Positions 42,635 through 53,006 of a DNA stretch of 64,000 nucleotides are shown in pieces. The notes below the pieces were generated by a model that was not told where the DNA came from, searched no databases, and saw only the letters and a program-made list of their open reading frames with translations. The DNA is taken from positions 66,931,597 to 66,995,596 of the forward strand of contig CM037590.1 of assembly GCA_021018995.1 (NCBI GenBank), given 5' to 3'. Origin of the DNA: Chloranthus sessilifolius. Its lineage: Eukaryota; Streptophyta; Magnoliopsida; Chloranthales; Chloranthaceae. Position 1 is the first letter of the stretch, and the number at the start of each line of letters is the position of its first letter. The translations under genes and the position numbers were made by a program.

Positions 42635-43394
42635 GAGGTGCCTTCCCGTTTCTTGGGAATTCACAAATGTGAATTGGTGATGCTGACATGACAAGCTTGG
42701 CTTTCTTATCTATCAGCACAAGATAAAATGTAGCATTTGAAGGGCAAATAGTAGCCGTCAAAGGGCATATTCCGGGTATGTGGGTACATGGCACATCTCG
42801 TCGCATGGTGTGAGCTAACAGAGGAATTTGACACAATCGATGTATCGGGGTGTCAATCAAATGTCCAAAATAAGGTCCAAGGACCGATAATAAAGAGATG
42901 AAACAGTATGTAGTGTTGAAAGCTTTTGCAAGTCATGTGGGACCGGGCGCTTCATTGCTCACACCAATGCGCTTTAGGTGTTCCATTTCTAATAGGTATT
43001 TATAACTTCTTAGATTGAGTATACTCATGTTTGGCTTCCCAAGGGAATGGTTGATTTGGGCTGGTAATTGAGGTAAATTTTGTGAAGTGTGCTTAGTTGA
43101 ATTCTGCGCAGTGGCGTATGCGCTTGATTCATCTAGAATTATTTTTTTGCATCTGAACAAGTGATCCTGCACAGTGGCGTATGCGCTTGATTGCTAGTTC
43201 AGAGGGCTTTGGGATTTAAAGGTCAAGGCTAAGTGTAGTTGATTGTGGTATTTAAAGAAAGGTGAGTCGGGTCTATGTATCTTGTTCATTTTATTCTTTT
43301 TCTTCTTTTTTTGTTTATTTTTTTTTACTTTGCTAGTAAGAGAAGAAAGATTTTCGAAATAAAAGATTTTAGAATGAGTAAGGGGTTTTGAAAT
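42586..43394 (-). other. 3' noncoding region of element B
   Basis: Aligned to A 2808-3839. Only two copies of the TCTGCGCAGTGG-type core remain (about 43095 and 43170), so the repeat is contracted. A minus-strand frame (42456-42860) shares LIDKKAK and SASPIHICEF with A. Confidence 0.45.
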
Positions 43395-43660
43395 TTTGGG
43401 AATTTTAACTTAAGATCAATTCGATGGTAAAACGACAGAAAACGTGGCTTCCAAGATGTCGCTGAGCAGATCCACCGGTATGGGATTTGTGGACCCGACC
43501 GTTCATGTGGTTGTCAAGACGACACTTGGCATGCCGGATACTCTATCTAACCTTCTCGACGAATACTGATGATTGTCTCTTATGAGAGGACTAAAGTAAT
43601 TCGTAAGTTGAGAGAGACGGGTTTTGAAAACATTTTGACTTAATCATAGATAATTATAAT
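43395..43660. other. Strongly conserved noncoding block (B)
   Basis: Counterpart of 3840-4085; only scattered substitutions and no visible indel over most of its length. Confidence 0.55.
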
Positions 43661-43719
43661 TTAGAAGAAATATTGAGTAATTGAAAAAGGGGTAGTACTT
43701 ACCTGGGGTTGATACTTAC

Positions 43720-44480
43720 CTGAATTGTGCGGTGAAACCTTGGGAATATTGTAGCGGTGGTACTTTGGCAGTATTGTAGCGTTGCGATGGGACTTGGTGG
43801 TTATCATTGTAATGCAATGTTCCGGGTGCAATGTCGTAGTAGGGCACCCCGGGGATTTCTTTTTTTCTTTTCGCTTTTGCTTAAGTGGTAGTCGACGGTT
43901 GTCGGCGTGATGTCGCGATGGGGCTTTGGTGATTGTAGTGGTACCGCGATGGGACCTGAGAGGTATTGTTGGGATGTTATTTGTAACTTGGCGATGATGA
44001 AATGCGATGGGACATGGGGTAGTCCCACATCTTCACCTGCCTTTATTGCGATGGCGTCTGGTAGGTTTATGGCGAGCACTTCGGGAGGAGGCTCTTTGTT
44101 TCGGCGATGGGACGTGCTCGTGCTTTCTCCCTTTTTTCTTTTAGTGCGACCGATGTTGTGAACGATTTTTTTTGGGTAGTGGTGTCCACGATGGGAAGTA
44201 AGCTAAGCATTACGCTGGGTAGGGTATTCATGTAAGAAGTGTGTCTAGTTTCTTTCTTTGGCAGATCTTGAGTTCTGATGAGATTATGTTGTAGTTGCGT
44301 TGTGATTGACTTAATTTTTTTGTTGTTTGGTGTATTTGCAATTTCAGGAGATTTGTTTTTGGCTTTTCGCGATGGGCCATGAGGGCATGGCTATAATTTT
44401 TGCGATGGGACGACAGCGAGTGACGGTCCCTTTTTCACTCTTAATGGCTCATGAGACTATACGATGGGGCAAAGGGGACT
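43720..44480. repeat. Array of GCGATGGGAC decamers (B)
   Basis: Exact copies at 43784-43793, 43946-43955, 44004-44013, 44104-44113 and 44402-44411, plus about five variants. The B primer-binding site contains the exact decamer in the opposite sense. Confidence 0.7.
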
Positions 44481-44891
44481 CTTGCTCGAGAAGGGATAAA
44501 TTTCGAGCAAAATAAGGAATTAAGCGCCTGATATCAGCTGCTAAAACTGATCACACGCCCGATTCTAGGCTTGCGATTTAGGGTCTAAAGGAAGTATTTA
44601 CTCGTGTGTAGGTTAATGTGTGATTGGATTACACGCTCTAATACTTGTGCGCGATTGAAGCGTCACCCGGTAAGTGTACGGGTGATATTTCAAATTGTGC
44701 GATAAAAGAGAGTCATTTAATCGGATTGTGCGGCTGGTGGACAATGCGGAATCAGAAGGTCGCGCTATCTGTGTAGGCGACAGTTGTATTGATCGCCTGG
44801 TTAGAAGCGTGGGTTTTCGATTGAGCGTGATGTTCCTAGCGCGTGATCAGATTAAGCTCACATTTTTAGGTGCGTGATTAAGACCGTACTC

Positions 44892-44899
44892 TATATAAG
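44892..44899 (+). promoter_or_regulatory. TATA box of antisense promoter 1 (B)
   Basis: TATATAAG, with leader CTTCATTTGC and TTTAGTCTCGAG as in A. The upstream region 44520-44890 has GCGTGATCAGATTAAGC-type words. Confidence 0.6.
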
Positions 44900-45021
44900 T
44901 AAAGGAGTCTTCATTTGCTTTTCATTCTCGGGTTTAGTCTCGAGTCTTGACTTTTCTGAGTGTTCTAGCGTTCTGAGATTTGTGTTTCAGCGATAATGAA
45001 AGATCTAATCGTCAGATTGGG

Positions 45022-45150
45022 ATGGGGTTTCTTCCTATATTCATTATTTCATGTGATCTTCATGCTAGTGTGATGTCCGGGGACAGTATTATTCTGAGAA
45101 TGGGCGGTGTTGGGAATGAGAGTATTGGTCTTAACACCGTTCCTTTCTAG
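45022..45150 (+). CDS. Conserved 42-aa antisense ORF (B)
   Basis: Starts MGFLPIFIIS, contains GDSIILRMGGVGNE and ends NTVPF. Same length and position as 5688-5816 in A, 123 bp after its TATA box. Function unknown; it could be the first exon of a spliced gene continuing into the next 200 bp. Confidence 0.45.
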   Translation: MGFLPIFIISCDLHASVMSGDSIILRMGGVGNESIGLNTVPF

Positions 45151-45445
45151 GGAGCAGTAAAGGCAGTGTTGATGGGGCGACGATGGAGGAAGTGAAGATG
45201 GCGAGGAGAGGAGGTGCTGTAAATGGAGGGATGTATTACCCAACCAATCCTTCCGTCTCTCCTACCGGTGGCTCGTTTTAGTTCTCCAAGTCTCGTGGCA
45301 ACATTTCTGAAGCCTTCAATTGGACGTTCTGCTCCTCGTTTTGGCTCATCATAATTTTGGTTTTCGTTTTCAGTTGTATGTTATTTTAGGTTTTCGTTTT
45401 GGGTTGTATGTTAGATTTTAGGTTTTCGTTTTGGGTTGTAATTTG
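45151..45445 (+). pseudogene. Coding-like block and 3' UTR after the small ORF (B)
   Basis: The register with LPVARFSSPSLVATFLKP and SAPRFGSS ends in TAA near 45350. It is shared with A apart from an upstream 2-nt indel. A duplicated GGTTTTCGTTTTGGGTTGTA segment follows (about 45390 and 45421). Confidence 0.35.
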
Positions 45446-45493
45446 GGAGGTATGCCTCCGGTGAAACTTGTAAAACTTTAAATCATAAATAAA
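45446..45493 (+). terminator. 3' hairpin and poly(A) signal, antisense unit 1 (B)
   Basis: GGAGG-TATG-CCTCC (45446-45459), then GGTGAAACTTGTAAAAC and AATAAA (45488-45493). Confidence 0.6.
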
Positions 45494-46274
45494 GGGGCAT
45501 TTTTTTTATTGTATATTTTCACTGTCCCGTTGGTTGGCTTAAATTTTTATTGATTAATTAACTGGACTTGCTTTATTGTAGTTTTAAGATCTGAGTTAGC
45601 TGATAGTTTTAAAGTTCGTTATGAGAATGACCCAAGGTTTATTCATTCATCGTATTATGTCCTACTTAGTAGGTTCACTTGATTTTATCAGGCTTGTTGG
45701 GGGCATTTTTTATTTTTATTTTTATTTTTTAACAAGTTAGATTTTGTCCTGTTTGAGTTTTGGTCTTATTGAATGTAGTTTGTTTTGTCTGAGGTGTTTT
45801 ATTTTGTTCAAGGTGTAATCTGAGATGATACTTGTTAGAATGTGTGAGTTTTTCGTGGGTTCTAGATGGTGGTTGGGTATTTCATTCCTATTGGTCTATC
45901 TAGACTTGGGGAGTTTGTGCTTTTAGAGGGGCAAGTGTTATGTAATTATTGGTTCATCTTGGTTGTCATGAATTGTAGTCATTTTAAAGGGGGATGTGTA
46001 TGGTTTTGGATTCAATCAGCTTGGTAGGAGGTTCAAATGTGTGGCACTTGTCCATTGGTAAAACATAGTTTATAAATGTGTGAATTTAAGGCTTTGGGTT
46101 TATTGTTTATTTTGGACTTTAATTTTAAGCTTATAGGTTAAAAAGTTTTGGGGGATATCCTGTGTTTATAAGTTTGAGCATTTTTTATTTATTAATGTCT
46201 TTTATTCCTTTCTGTTTCGTATCCCGGGTATTGGACCTGATGAACTGTGCTTATTAAGTGGATGATGAGAATGA
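45494..46274. other. T-rich spacer between antisense units 1 and 2 (B)
   Basis: Alignable to A 6126-6824; no ORF or boundary seen. Confidence 0.4.
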
Positions 46275-46415
46275 ACGGGATTGGGAATTCGGGGTGATGC
46301 TAGGGTTAGTGCTATCAATCCAACTTGAAGTGTCACCCCATTAGGGGAAGAGATGGAAGAGAAAAAGGTGGTAGAGGGGAAACCCAAGGATAAGGCAAGG
46401 TCAGAGTTCTCGTGA
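46275..46415 (+). pseudogene. Lys/Glu-rich antisense ORF, unit 2 (B)
   Basis: Same register as A with EEMEEKKVVEGKPKDKARS and EFS before TGA (46413-46415). One in-frame TGA at 46326-46328 replaces the CGA (Arg) codon of A. Confidence 0.4.
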
Positions 46416-46716
46416 CTGATGCCTATTTTTCCTTGGTAGGCTCTGCGAATTCAGTGTTAGTTGCTCCTCATTTTTTAATGTGTCCAAAGGGAACTTCCAA
46501 CAATGGATCCCGCAGATCCTGGGTGGCTTTCTGTGAGCCACTCTTTCTTTTCTATCAGTTCGGGGCAAGGGGAAGAGAGTATCACAGTTAGAATTTGCTT
46601 AGGGCGCTTTCCTTCTCCGAACTTCTATGAGATTTCTAGTTTCCCAAATAAATTTGGATTCGAGCATTGCCTGAACGTGCTGATTTCAGCGTTCTTATTT
46701 AAACTGTATATTCAAA

Positions 46717-46726
46717 GGGTATGCCC
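46717..46726 (+). terminator. 3' hairpin of antisense unit 2 (B)
   Basis: GGG-TATG-CCC followed by ACGGTGTGTGTTGTAATTG, weaker than the A copy. Confidence 0.45.
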
Positions 46727-47585
46727 ACGGTGTGTGTTGTAATTGTTTTATTGATCTATAAAGTGGTTGTGTTCTCTATATCTTTTGTCTTATTTTGGTT
46801 CGACTTTCTCGGTATCGTGTTTGACTCGCGTGATGTTTATTTATTAGGGTTTAGTTTAATTTAGATTTATTAAATTCAGGGAGCACCAGGGGTAGTTTTC
46901 CCTTATTTTATTTTATTTTTTTAGCTTTAGCTTAAGGGATATAGAGGCGATGGGGGGCACTTTTTTGTTGTATGTTTTGTTAGAATGTATGGAAGATGGG
47001 GGCTACCTTTTCTTTTTGGTGTAATTGATGAATGTGAAGGAGAGGGCATTTTTGTCATTCGGTCTTAGTTTTGGGGCGCTCCCTTTTTCTTTCAGGGCGC
47101 GTGCTTCTTTAAGCTAGAGTATTTTGGTGGTTTTACCAAGGGTATAATTCGGGTCGATAGTAAATGTCAGGAATGTCCTAATTTTAGATTTTGGCTTGCT
47201 GTCTTGGGTGTGAATAAATTTGGTTTTGGGCAAATTATGCGCTTATCCCTGGGCGTTTAATCTAATTACGCATCAAAATTTGGGCACACATTTCAAAAGG
47301 GTGAAGAGTTATTACACGCTAGTTCTTAGGCGTTTAATTCATTTAAGCGTTTGAACCTATGCGCAGGATAAACATGACCGATGGCATTCCCGCACTGACT
47401 TGTGGGCATTTGAGGTGATTACATGCTCTCAGTAACGAACGTGATCAATCGATCGGATAGATGTGAGTGGGCGTCGAAACCATTTGCGCACTCATCAGTG
47501 GGTGTTTGATTAGAATTAAGTATTTTGTGAGTGGCGCGTGATCCGATTGAGCGCTTTATTTCAAGAGTGCAATTCGGGCAACTGA
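46727..47585 (+). promoter_or_regulatory. Spacer and upstream region of antisense promoter 2 (B)
   Basis: T-rich to about 47220, then GCGT/GATTAAG-type words up to a GCGCGTGATCCGATTGAGCGC segment at about 47535, shared with A and with the LTR. Confidence 0.4.
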
Positions 47586-47593
47586 TATAAATA
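47586..47593 (+). promoter_or_regulatory. TATA box of antisense promoter 2 (PMD gene, B)
   Basis: TATAAATA with the same leader (CTCATTTTCGTCGCGTGATCC, TTTAGTCTTTGA) as in A; the PMD ATG is at 47763. Confidence 0.65.
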
Positions 47594-48044
47594 GTTAAGA
47601 ACTTCTCATTTTCGTCGCGTGATCCATTTTAGTCTTTGATTTTCTTGTTTCCTAGTTTTTGTGTGCTTGCTTTTCGTATTTTCGTGATATCCTGTGATCC
47701 GATCGTCTGTTTCAGGTGCCATTTCTTCCATTTTCTTTAGTTTTTTGAGCTCTTCATGTCAGATGGAGGGTGAGGGTGTTGGTAGGCCGGGGCTCATTAT
47801 TTTTTAGTTAGAAGGGATGTTGATGAGAGATGGAGGTGAGAGTTCGGGGGCACAGGCTAGAGCCGTTGCCATAGAGGCGGATATCAGGGAGGTGGTTGCG
47901 GAGGGAGTCCCCGAGGGTGACCAAATGGTGGTCAGGGAGGAGGTACCCGAGGCTGAGCTAGGGGTAGCTGAGGAGGAGGGCGACAGAGTTGAGGGTGAGC
48001 AAGGTGAGGAGCAGTCAGGTGTTGAGCCTCGGGATCGTAAGCAC

Positions 48045-48211
48045 TATCCACTGGAGGATTTCTTTGCCAGAGGCCGGGCAGGTCCCCGTAAGCAAGAGTT
48101 CTTCTATTTTCGTAACGAGCCTATGTCATATCCTGAATGCCTAGGAAAATAGAAGAACTCTTGCTTACGGGGACCTACCCGGCCTCTGGCAAAGAAATCC
48201 TCCAGTGGATA
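48045..48211. repeat. 67-bp inverted duplication (hairpin) in PMD exon 1
   Basis: Arms 48045-48111 and 48145-48211 are reverse complements with one mismatch, loop 33 nt. The loop itself is the inverted version of sequence that in A follows the arm (near 8600-8630). Element A has only the single forward copy. Confidence 0.93.
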
Positions 48212-48396
48212 ATGCCTATGTCATAGCCTATGACGACACGTTCTATTTAGTTGTTCTTATTATGTTTTATGTATTCGTTGTAAGTTGTTTTTATGTGGTT
48301 TGGGCATATTTCATTTGCTTTGAGCTCTAAATTTGTTTATCTTTCGTCATAGGTATGCGTTAGTCGTACTGTCATTATTTATGTTTCATTCACTAG

Positions 48397-49115
48397 GAGC
48401 CCTCGCAGCTGGCTATTAACACGGCATGGACCGAGTCTCATACTTGGTACTGTGCCTTGCCGGTGTTTCAGCGAGAGTGGTTGGTGTCTTTCAGGTTTGG
48501 GATGATTTTGGAGTTTGAGCCTTTTCAGGTCGATCGGGGCTTGATCGCGACGATTATAAAGAGGTGGGGCGAGAGGCATCAGGCACTTCTCTTTCCAGTC
48601 GGTATGATGCTGCCAACCCCTGAGGACTGGGTCTGCATTACTGGTCTTCATTTCGAGGGTGAGCCGATCACGGGGTGGATGGCAGGGAGTTATCTAGAGG
48701 TATGTGAGGAGATCCTGGGTGTGCCTTATAGGTTGAGTGGATCGAGGCCAGGTGTTGTTCGGGTTACTTGGTTTTTCGATATGTTCGCTAGTTCACCCCT
48801 CCGAGGCATCATTCGGAAGTAGTAGTGCTTTATGAGGCACGTTGTGCGAGAGTGATGGGCCGGGAGCTCGTGACCGAGCTAGGATTGGCCGCGAATAGGG
48901 TGCTCTGAGCATTCTGGATGTACTTCTTGGGCGCAGTACTTTTCTCTTCTTCGACTCAGGGATGCGTCACCGGGTTATTTTTAATGGTTCTGGGGGATTT
49001 AGACCAAGTCCCGACCTATGGGTGGGGTGCGGCTGCGTTGGTGCATCTCTACGAACAGTTTTACCGTCAGGGTCAGGGGATAGCGTCGATCGGAGGTTTC
49101 CTCTTGTTTCTCTAG
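48397..49115 (+). pseudogene. PMD gene exon 2 (B)
   Basis: ALPVFQREWLVSFRFGMIL-type start, IIKRWGERHQALLFPVG and LPTPEDWVCITGLHFEGEP match the PMD core. A small deletion near 48790 shifts the frame and a TAG closes the exon. Confidence 0.65.
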
Positions 49116-49225
49116 GTGAGTTTTAGTTAAATTGGTATCGTGGTGACCTTTTTTTAACCTTAGGTCATAGTAACGATCTTAATGTTTGTTGCCTGTGGTC
49201 ATAGTTGTTATGTTATTGTTTTCAG

Positions 49226-49390
49226 TTTTGGGCATACGATCATTTCGCTTTTCTGTGCCCGGGGGTCCCGTCAGAGATTTCATTCACATTCCCGCAAATG
49301 CGTGTGTGGGGGGAGGCATGGAGGGGTCATCGCTAGTTAGCTGACCTTCAGACTGCACGAGGCCTCTTCGAGGATATGCATGCAGGGCAG
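49226..49390 (+). CDS. PMD gene exon 3 (B)
   Basis: TTTTCAG|TTTTGG acceptor and GGGCAG|GTATGT donor, 165 bp as in A. It has an internal CGCTAG stop (near 49334) in place of a Trp-type codon of A, but splice sites are sound. Confidence 0.55.
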
Positions 49391-49485
49391 GTATGTATAT
49401 GACATTATGTTTTCATTTGACTTCATCTATTTTTTTTAGGTGGCCTTTAGGCTTCGTTCATGGATTGATTTGTTCCTCTAAATAG

Positions 49486-50105
49486 GTGATCTGGAGACCC
49501 TATGATGGTGCAGAGGACACGGGTGAGGCGGTGATTGAGTCTGGCCGACCCTTCTTCGATGTGGACATATGGGTCCATTATTTTGAGCGAGTGGAGAGGA
49601 TCCACACCTCTCGGGTGGTACAGCAGTTGGGACTCGATCAGGGAGTCCCTCTGGCGACTAGCCACAGGGTGGCTAAGAGGATGATCGGCCCTCCAAGCCA
49701 GAAGTTTGTGGAGCGGATGGCTCTCCAGATAGCCGATTTCAGAGTCGGGGGGACTAGAGTCGCGAGGGCGCATGATGAGACTGATGTGCGAGAGTATAGG
49801 AGGTGGTTTGGTGCATTGGGTGGTGGGCGTCTCTTCACTCGTCCTTTTCATGGTAGTGGTTCTTTCGTGGTCAACGGGCCGGAGTCGGCGTCGGCATTGA
49901 GGGTGAGGTTGGTTGCATTGGATGAGGGCTGCCTCATGGCGAGTGTGCGAGGAGCATTAGACGCCCTCCATAGAGCGATGGAGCAGATGGGGCATGCACC
50001 TTGTCCTAATGAGGAGATGTTGCATTCTTTGACTGAGTCAGTTGGCAGGGCAGAGCGGCAGAGGATGAGTTAGAAGTTCGACTAGCAGAGGCTCGTCAGC
50101 TCCTG
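49486..50105 (+). CDS. PMD gene exon 4 (B), best preserved
   Basis: Open for about 195 codons in the PMD frame: IWRPYDGAEDTGEAVIESG, RPFFDVDIWVHYFERVERI, SHRVAKRMIGPPSQ, FVERMALQIADFRVGG, EYRRWFGALGGGRLFT, then a helical segment ALDALHRAMEQMGHA. It continues the PMD core into the coiled-coil part. A frameshift close to the 3' end (near 50060) precedes the donor CTCCTG|GTAAGT. Confidence 0.7.
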
Positions 50106-50200
50106 GTAAGTTAAGTTACTTGTTTTAATTCATCTACGAATTATATTGGTTTATTCTGGTAATGTTTTTAATATAATGGTCTTGTTTTTATTGTGGCTAG

Positions 50201-51003
50201 TCTAAGAGGGAGTCTGAGGTTGCTCGCCAGGCGGTGATGATCAAGCTGTTGCGCGGCTAGCATCAAGCAGGTCGTGAGGTGGAGGTTAGTTTACATTCAG
50301 AGATCGAGCAATTGGTAAGTATCTTGGATTGGACTTGTTAACTGTTAACGGTTCGGGGATCCTCGCTAATGTTCACATATTGGTGGCATTTTTAGATAGC
50401 AGAGCTTTCCGCTGCATGGGCTTCAGCTCGGGCATTTGATCCTTCTTCAGTGGCTTCCTCCAGTCGGGAGGATCCAGCTATAGCTCGTCTGCGATCTGAG
50501 TTGGAGCATTGGGTAAGTTCCATCACTCTTCAGTTTACTTGTGTTACTATACTAGTTTGTTAGGCTTTATTATTATGTTGGCTTGATGGTTTACTAAAGT
50601 GTGCCGATGTTTCAGCGTCGGGTTACTGAAGACTTGCAGATGAGGGAGGCAATCGCTGCCTCTCTACGTTCCGAGAGTCAGGTATGGTTTAGTGTAATTT
50701 GGTTTGAATTGTTCATTTCTATTTATTCTAATGCGTTCGTATTGGCTTGTTGTTTTTTTTGTTTTTTTTGCTTAGGCGGTTTCAGACTCCGCTCCCGAGG
50801 CTCCTCCTCAGGGGTTTGTTCCTATCCCAACCCAGGTATGTTTTAGTCATTGGGTTCATAACTTATTTATTATCGTAGTATTTATCTGATGCATTTGTTT
50901 ATTCTCGTTACAGCCGCCTATGTTTGTCGTCCCTCGGGTGCCATCTGCTGATCCTGTGACCGCGGAGATAGTCGAGTGACTTCTGCGAGAGAGGCTAGAT
51001 CTG
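50201..51003 (+). pseudogene. PMD gene exons 5-9 (B)
   Basis: Short exons with clean GT-AG borders. Exon 7 (RRVTEDLQMREAIAASL) and exon 8 (SDSAPEAPPQGFVPIPTQ) are open and match A in length. Exon 9 is uninterrupted here, showing the empty site of the 7.7-kb insertion in A, but has a TGA. Confidence 0.55.
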
Positions 51004-51210
51004 GTATATATGTATTTTTCATTTTGAGTTTTGCTATTGTTCGTATATGCATATGTTTGCTTCTTTTGATTCAATAGAGTTATACAGGTTCGTCAGCTTG
51101 AGGAGGCACGGCTAGAGGCAGCGCGAGTGCGCACCACTCTCGGAGGCGAGACTCGGAGAGGTGGAGAGTCGTGAGGATCTGGTAATCGAGATGTTGGTCA
51201 CGTAGAGGAC

Positions 51211-52516
51211 TGGTCAGTTTTAAATAAACCCTTGCAAGTGTACAAGATCTGTTCTAGTAAGGCAAGAACAAGGGTGTCGAACCCACAGGGAAATCTGAAA
51301 TTTTATTCAATTCGTCCTAGAGATTTAGAAAATATCCCCGAGGAAGTACCAAGGGGCAGATTTAATTTTTTACCAAGAGTTAACACTTTTCTAATTGCAA
51401 GAAAGAAAATAAATTAATCTAAAAATTAAATAATGAGAAATCTAAGAACAAATTTGTGTAAACAAGATCAAGGAATTTGCTACCCCAGATTTATACCCTT
51501 TTCTATTTTTAAACCCACAATTTTATTAACATCAAACACACCATCATTCTAAGAGAAACATGACTAGTAATTAAGCGTGATCATTAACCCGGCATACCCT
51601 ATCTAAAAACAATGACTCAGCCTAATCGCGGTATGAATCATGTGAAAAGCATAGCGTATCTCATGGTACTTTAGATCAAAACACTAAAAACATGATCACT
51701 ACACTTTGAGAAAAACAATTTGATGATGAAATTATCAAACTATGGCATTAAACATAAAATATAGGTACTTATCTGGGGATCGCATTCTCCTTGATCTATA
51801 GCCTTTAGCCTCTCATCCTTGGTGCAAGATCTTCAATTTTATTCAAAACCATTCCAAAAATAAAGAGAAAAGAAGGTATAAAAAGAAGAATACTTTCTCA
51901 GAAAATCTCCACACAATTTTACTACTCTCAGAAAACTCTCTTACAAAAGTCTCTAATTATTACACAAATTTCTCTAAGAAATAAAAACTCTCTATTCAAA
52001 AAGCTCTCTCTCTAAAACAAAAACAACTCTCCTCCTCTTTCAAAGCCGTAAGCTTCTTATTTATAATATCCGATTGAAACTAACCCTAATTGCCTCAATC
52101 GATTGAGACAGAAGTCTCAATCGATTGACTTAGAGTTCGAATTCCCTTAGAACACTTCTGCCTTCATATCTCAATCGATTGAATATTATGTCTCAATCGA
52201 TTGACTTTCCAGGGTTGAGTTTTTCTCCATCTGTCAATCGATTGACCATAATGCCTCAATCGATTGACTCTTCAATGCAAAGTCTTCCCTTTCTTGATGG
52301 AAGTTGATTCTCTTCATGGCTCTCAATGCTTCTTTGGACCTTTTTGTCCATATCTCTTTTTTAGCCTGTAATTTCCTTCTTTTATGCACTTGAACAATCT
52401 AACTGTCAGAAGCACCTGTAAACATCAAAACCTCACAACAACCATCAGATGCTTTCATTGAACAGCTAAATGTAGGATTTAAAGTGTGAATTTTAGTCAT
52501 ATTTCAGCACCGATCA
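51211..52516 (-). mobile_element. Solo LTR in PMD exon 10 (B)
   Basis: 1306 bp, TGGTCAG...CGATCA, with TSD AGGAC (51206-51210 and 52517-52521); A shows the empty site. In minus sense it starts TGATCGGTGCTGAAA and has TATTATAAATAAGAAGC (plus-strand complement near 52060-52076). No internal genes. Six TCAATCGATTGA palindromes lie just upstream of the TATA (52090-52280). Family not assigned. Confidence 0.87.
52090..52280. repeat. TCAATCGATTGA palindrome array
   Basis: Six copies in three pairs, each pair separated by about 14 bp, within the U3-like part of the solo LTR. Confidence 0.92.
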
Positions 52517-52992
52517 AGGACTCATACAGAGGCACTAGCGGCAGCGTGTTGAACGACATAGGCAGAGATGTAGGTGTCCCTGGATCGGTTATAATATCAC
52601 CTAACGAGGGGCGAGCGGGGGCCGTGCAAGTCAGCTAGTCATCGTGAGGGGTTGGAGTCAAGGGCTACGAGTTCTTCAGCTACCTCTCGTAGTCGCGACA
52701 GGAGCGATAGTTGTGAGGATTCCGTAGTTCGGAGGAGTCATGCGAGGCTTCCTCCTCATTCTTAGTCGAGGTGGTCGGTCAATCAGGCTAGTGAGGGGGA
52801 TTCGGTGACGGGTCCTTGCCATTTAGAGGTTCCGAGGACTCCGATTGCCGGGATTGTGTTTTCAGATGATCAATCTACGGACCTCCAGGCTGACGATACT
52901 GGCTATAGCGGCGCTCGTCCTCCTTAGTGGCCGCATAGGGATTAGGGGTGTGTGTGCGCTTGTTAATATTCATTGTATGTGCATTGTATATA

Positions 52993-53006
52993 GGGGGAGT
53001 GTCCCC
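52993..53006 (+). terminator. 3' hairpin of the PMD gene (B)
   Basis: GGGG-AGTGT-CCCC followed by AGTGAAAAATGTGAAG; same position as 19920 in A. Confidence 0.45.

Larger units (their letters stand above)
47763..52945 (+). pseudogene. Plant-mobile-domain (PMD) gene, about ten exons, broken (B)
   Basis: Exons by alignment with A and GT-AG borders: 47763-about 48112, 48397-49115, 49226-49390, 49486-50105, 50201-50314, 50400-50512, 50616-50681, 50776-50835, 50914-51003, 51088-51210 plus 52522-52945. Damage: a stop at codon 15, a 67-bp inverted duplication at the end of exon 1, a frameshift in exon 2 after FDMFA, stops at the end of exon 2 and in exon 9, and a solo LTR in exon 10. Exon 4 is intact. 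Because A and B are broken at different places, the ancestral gene was probably whole when the subfamilies split. Confidence 0.75.
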
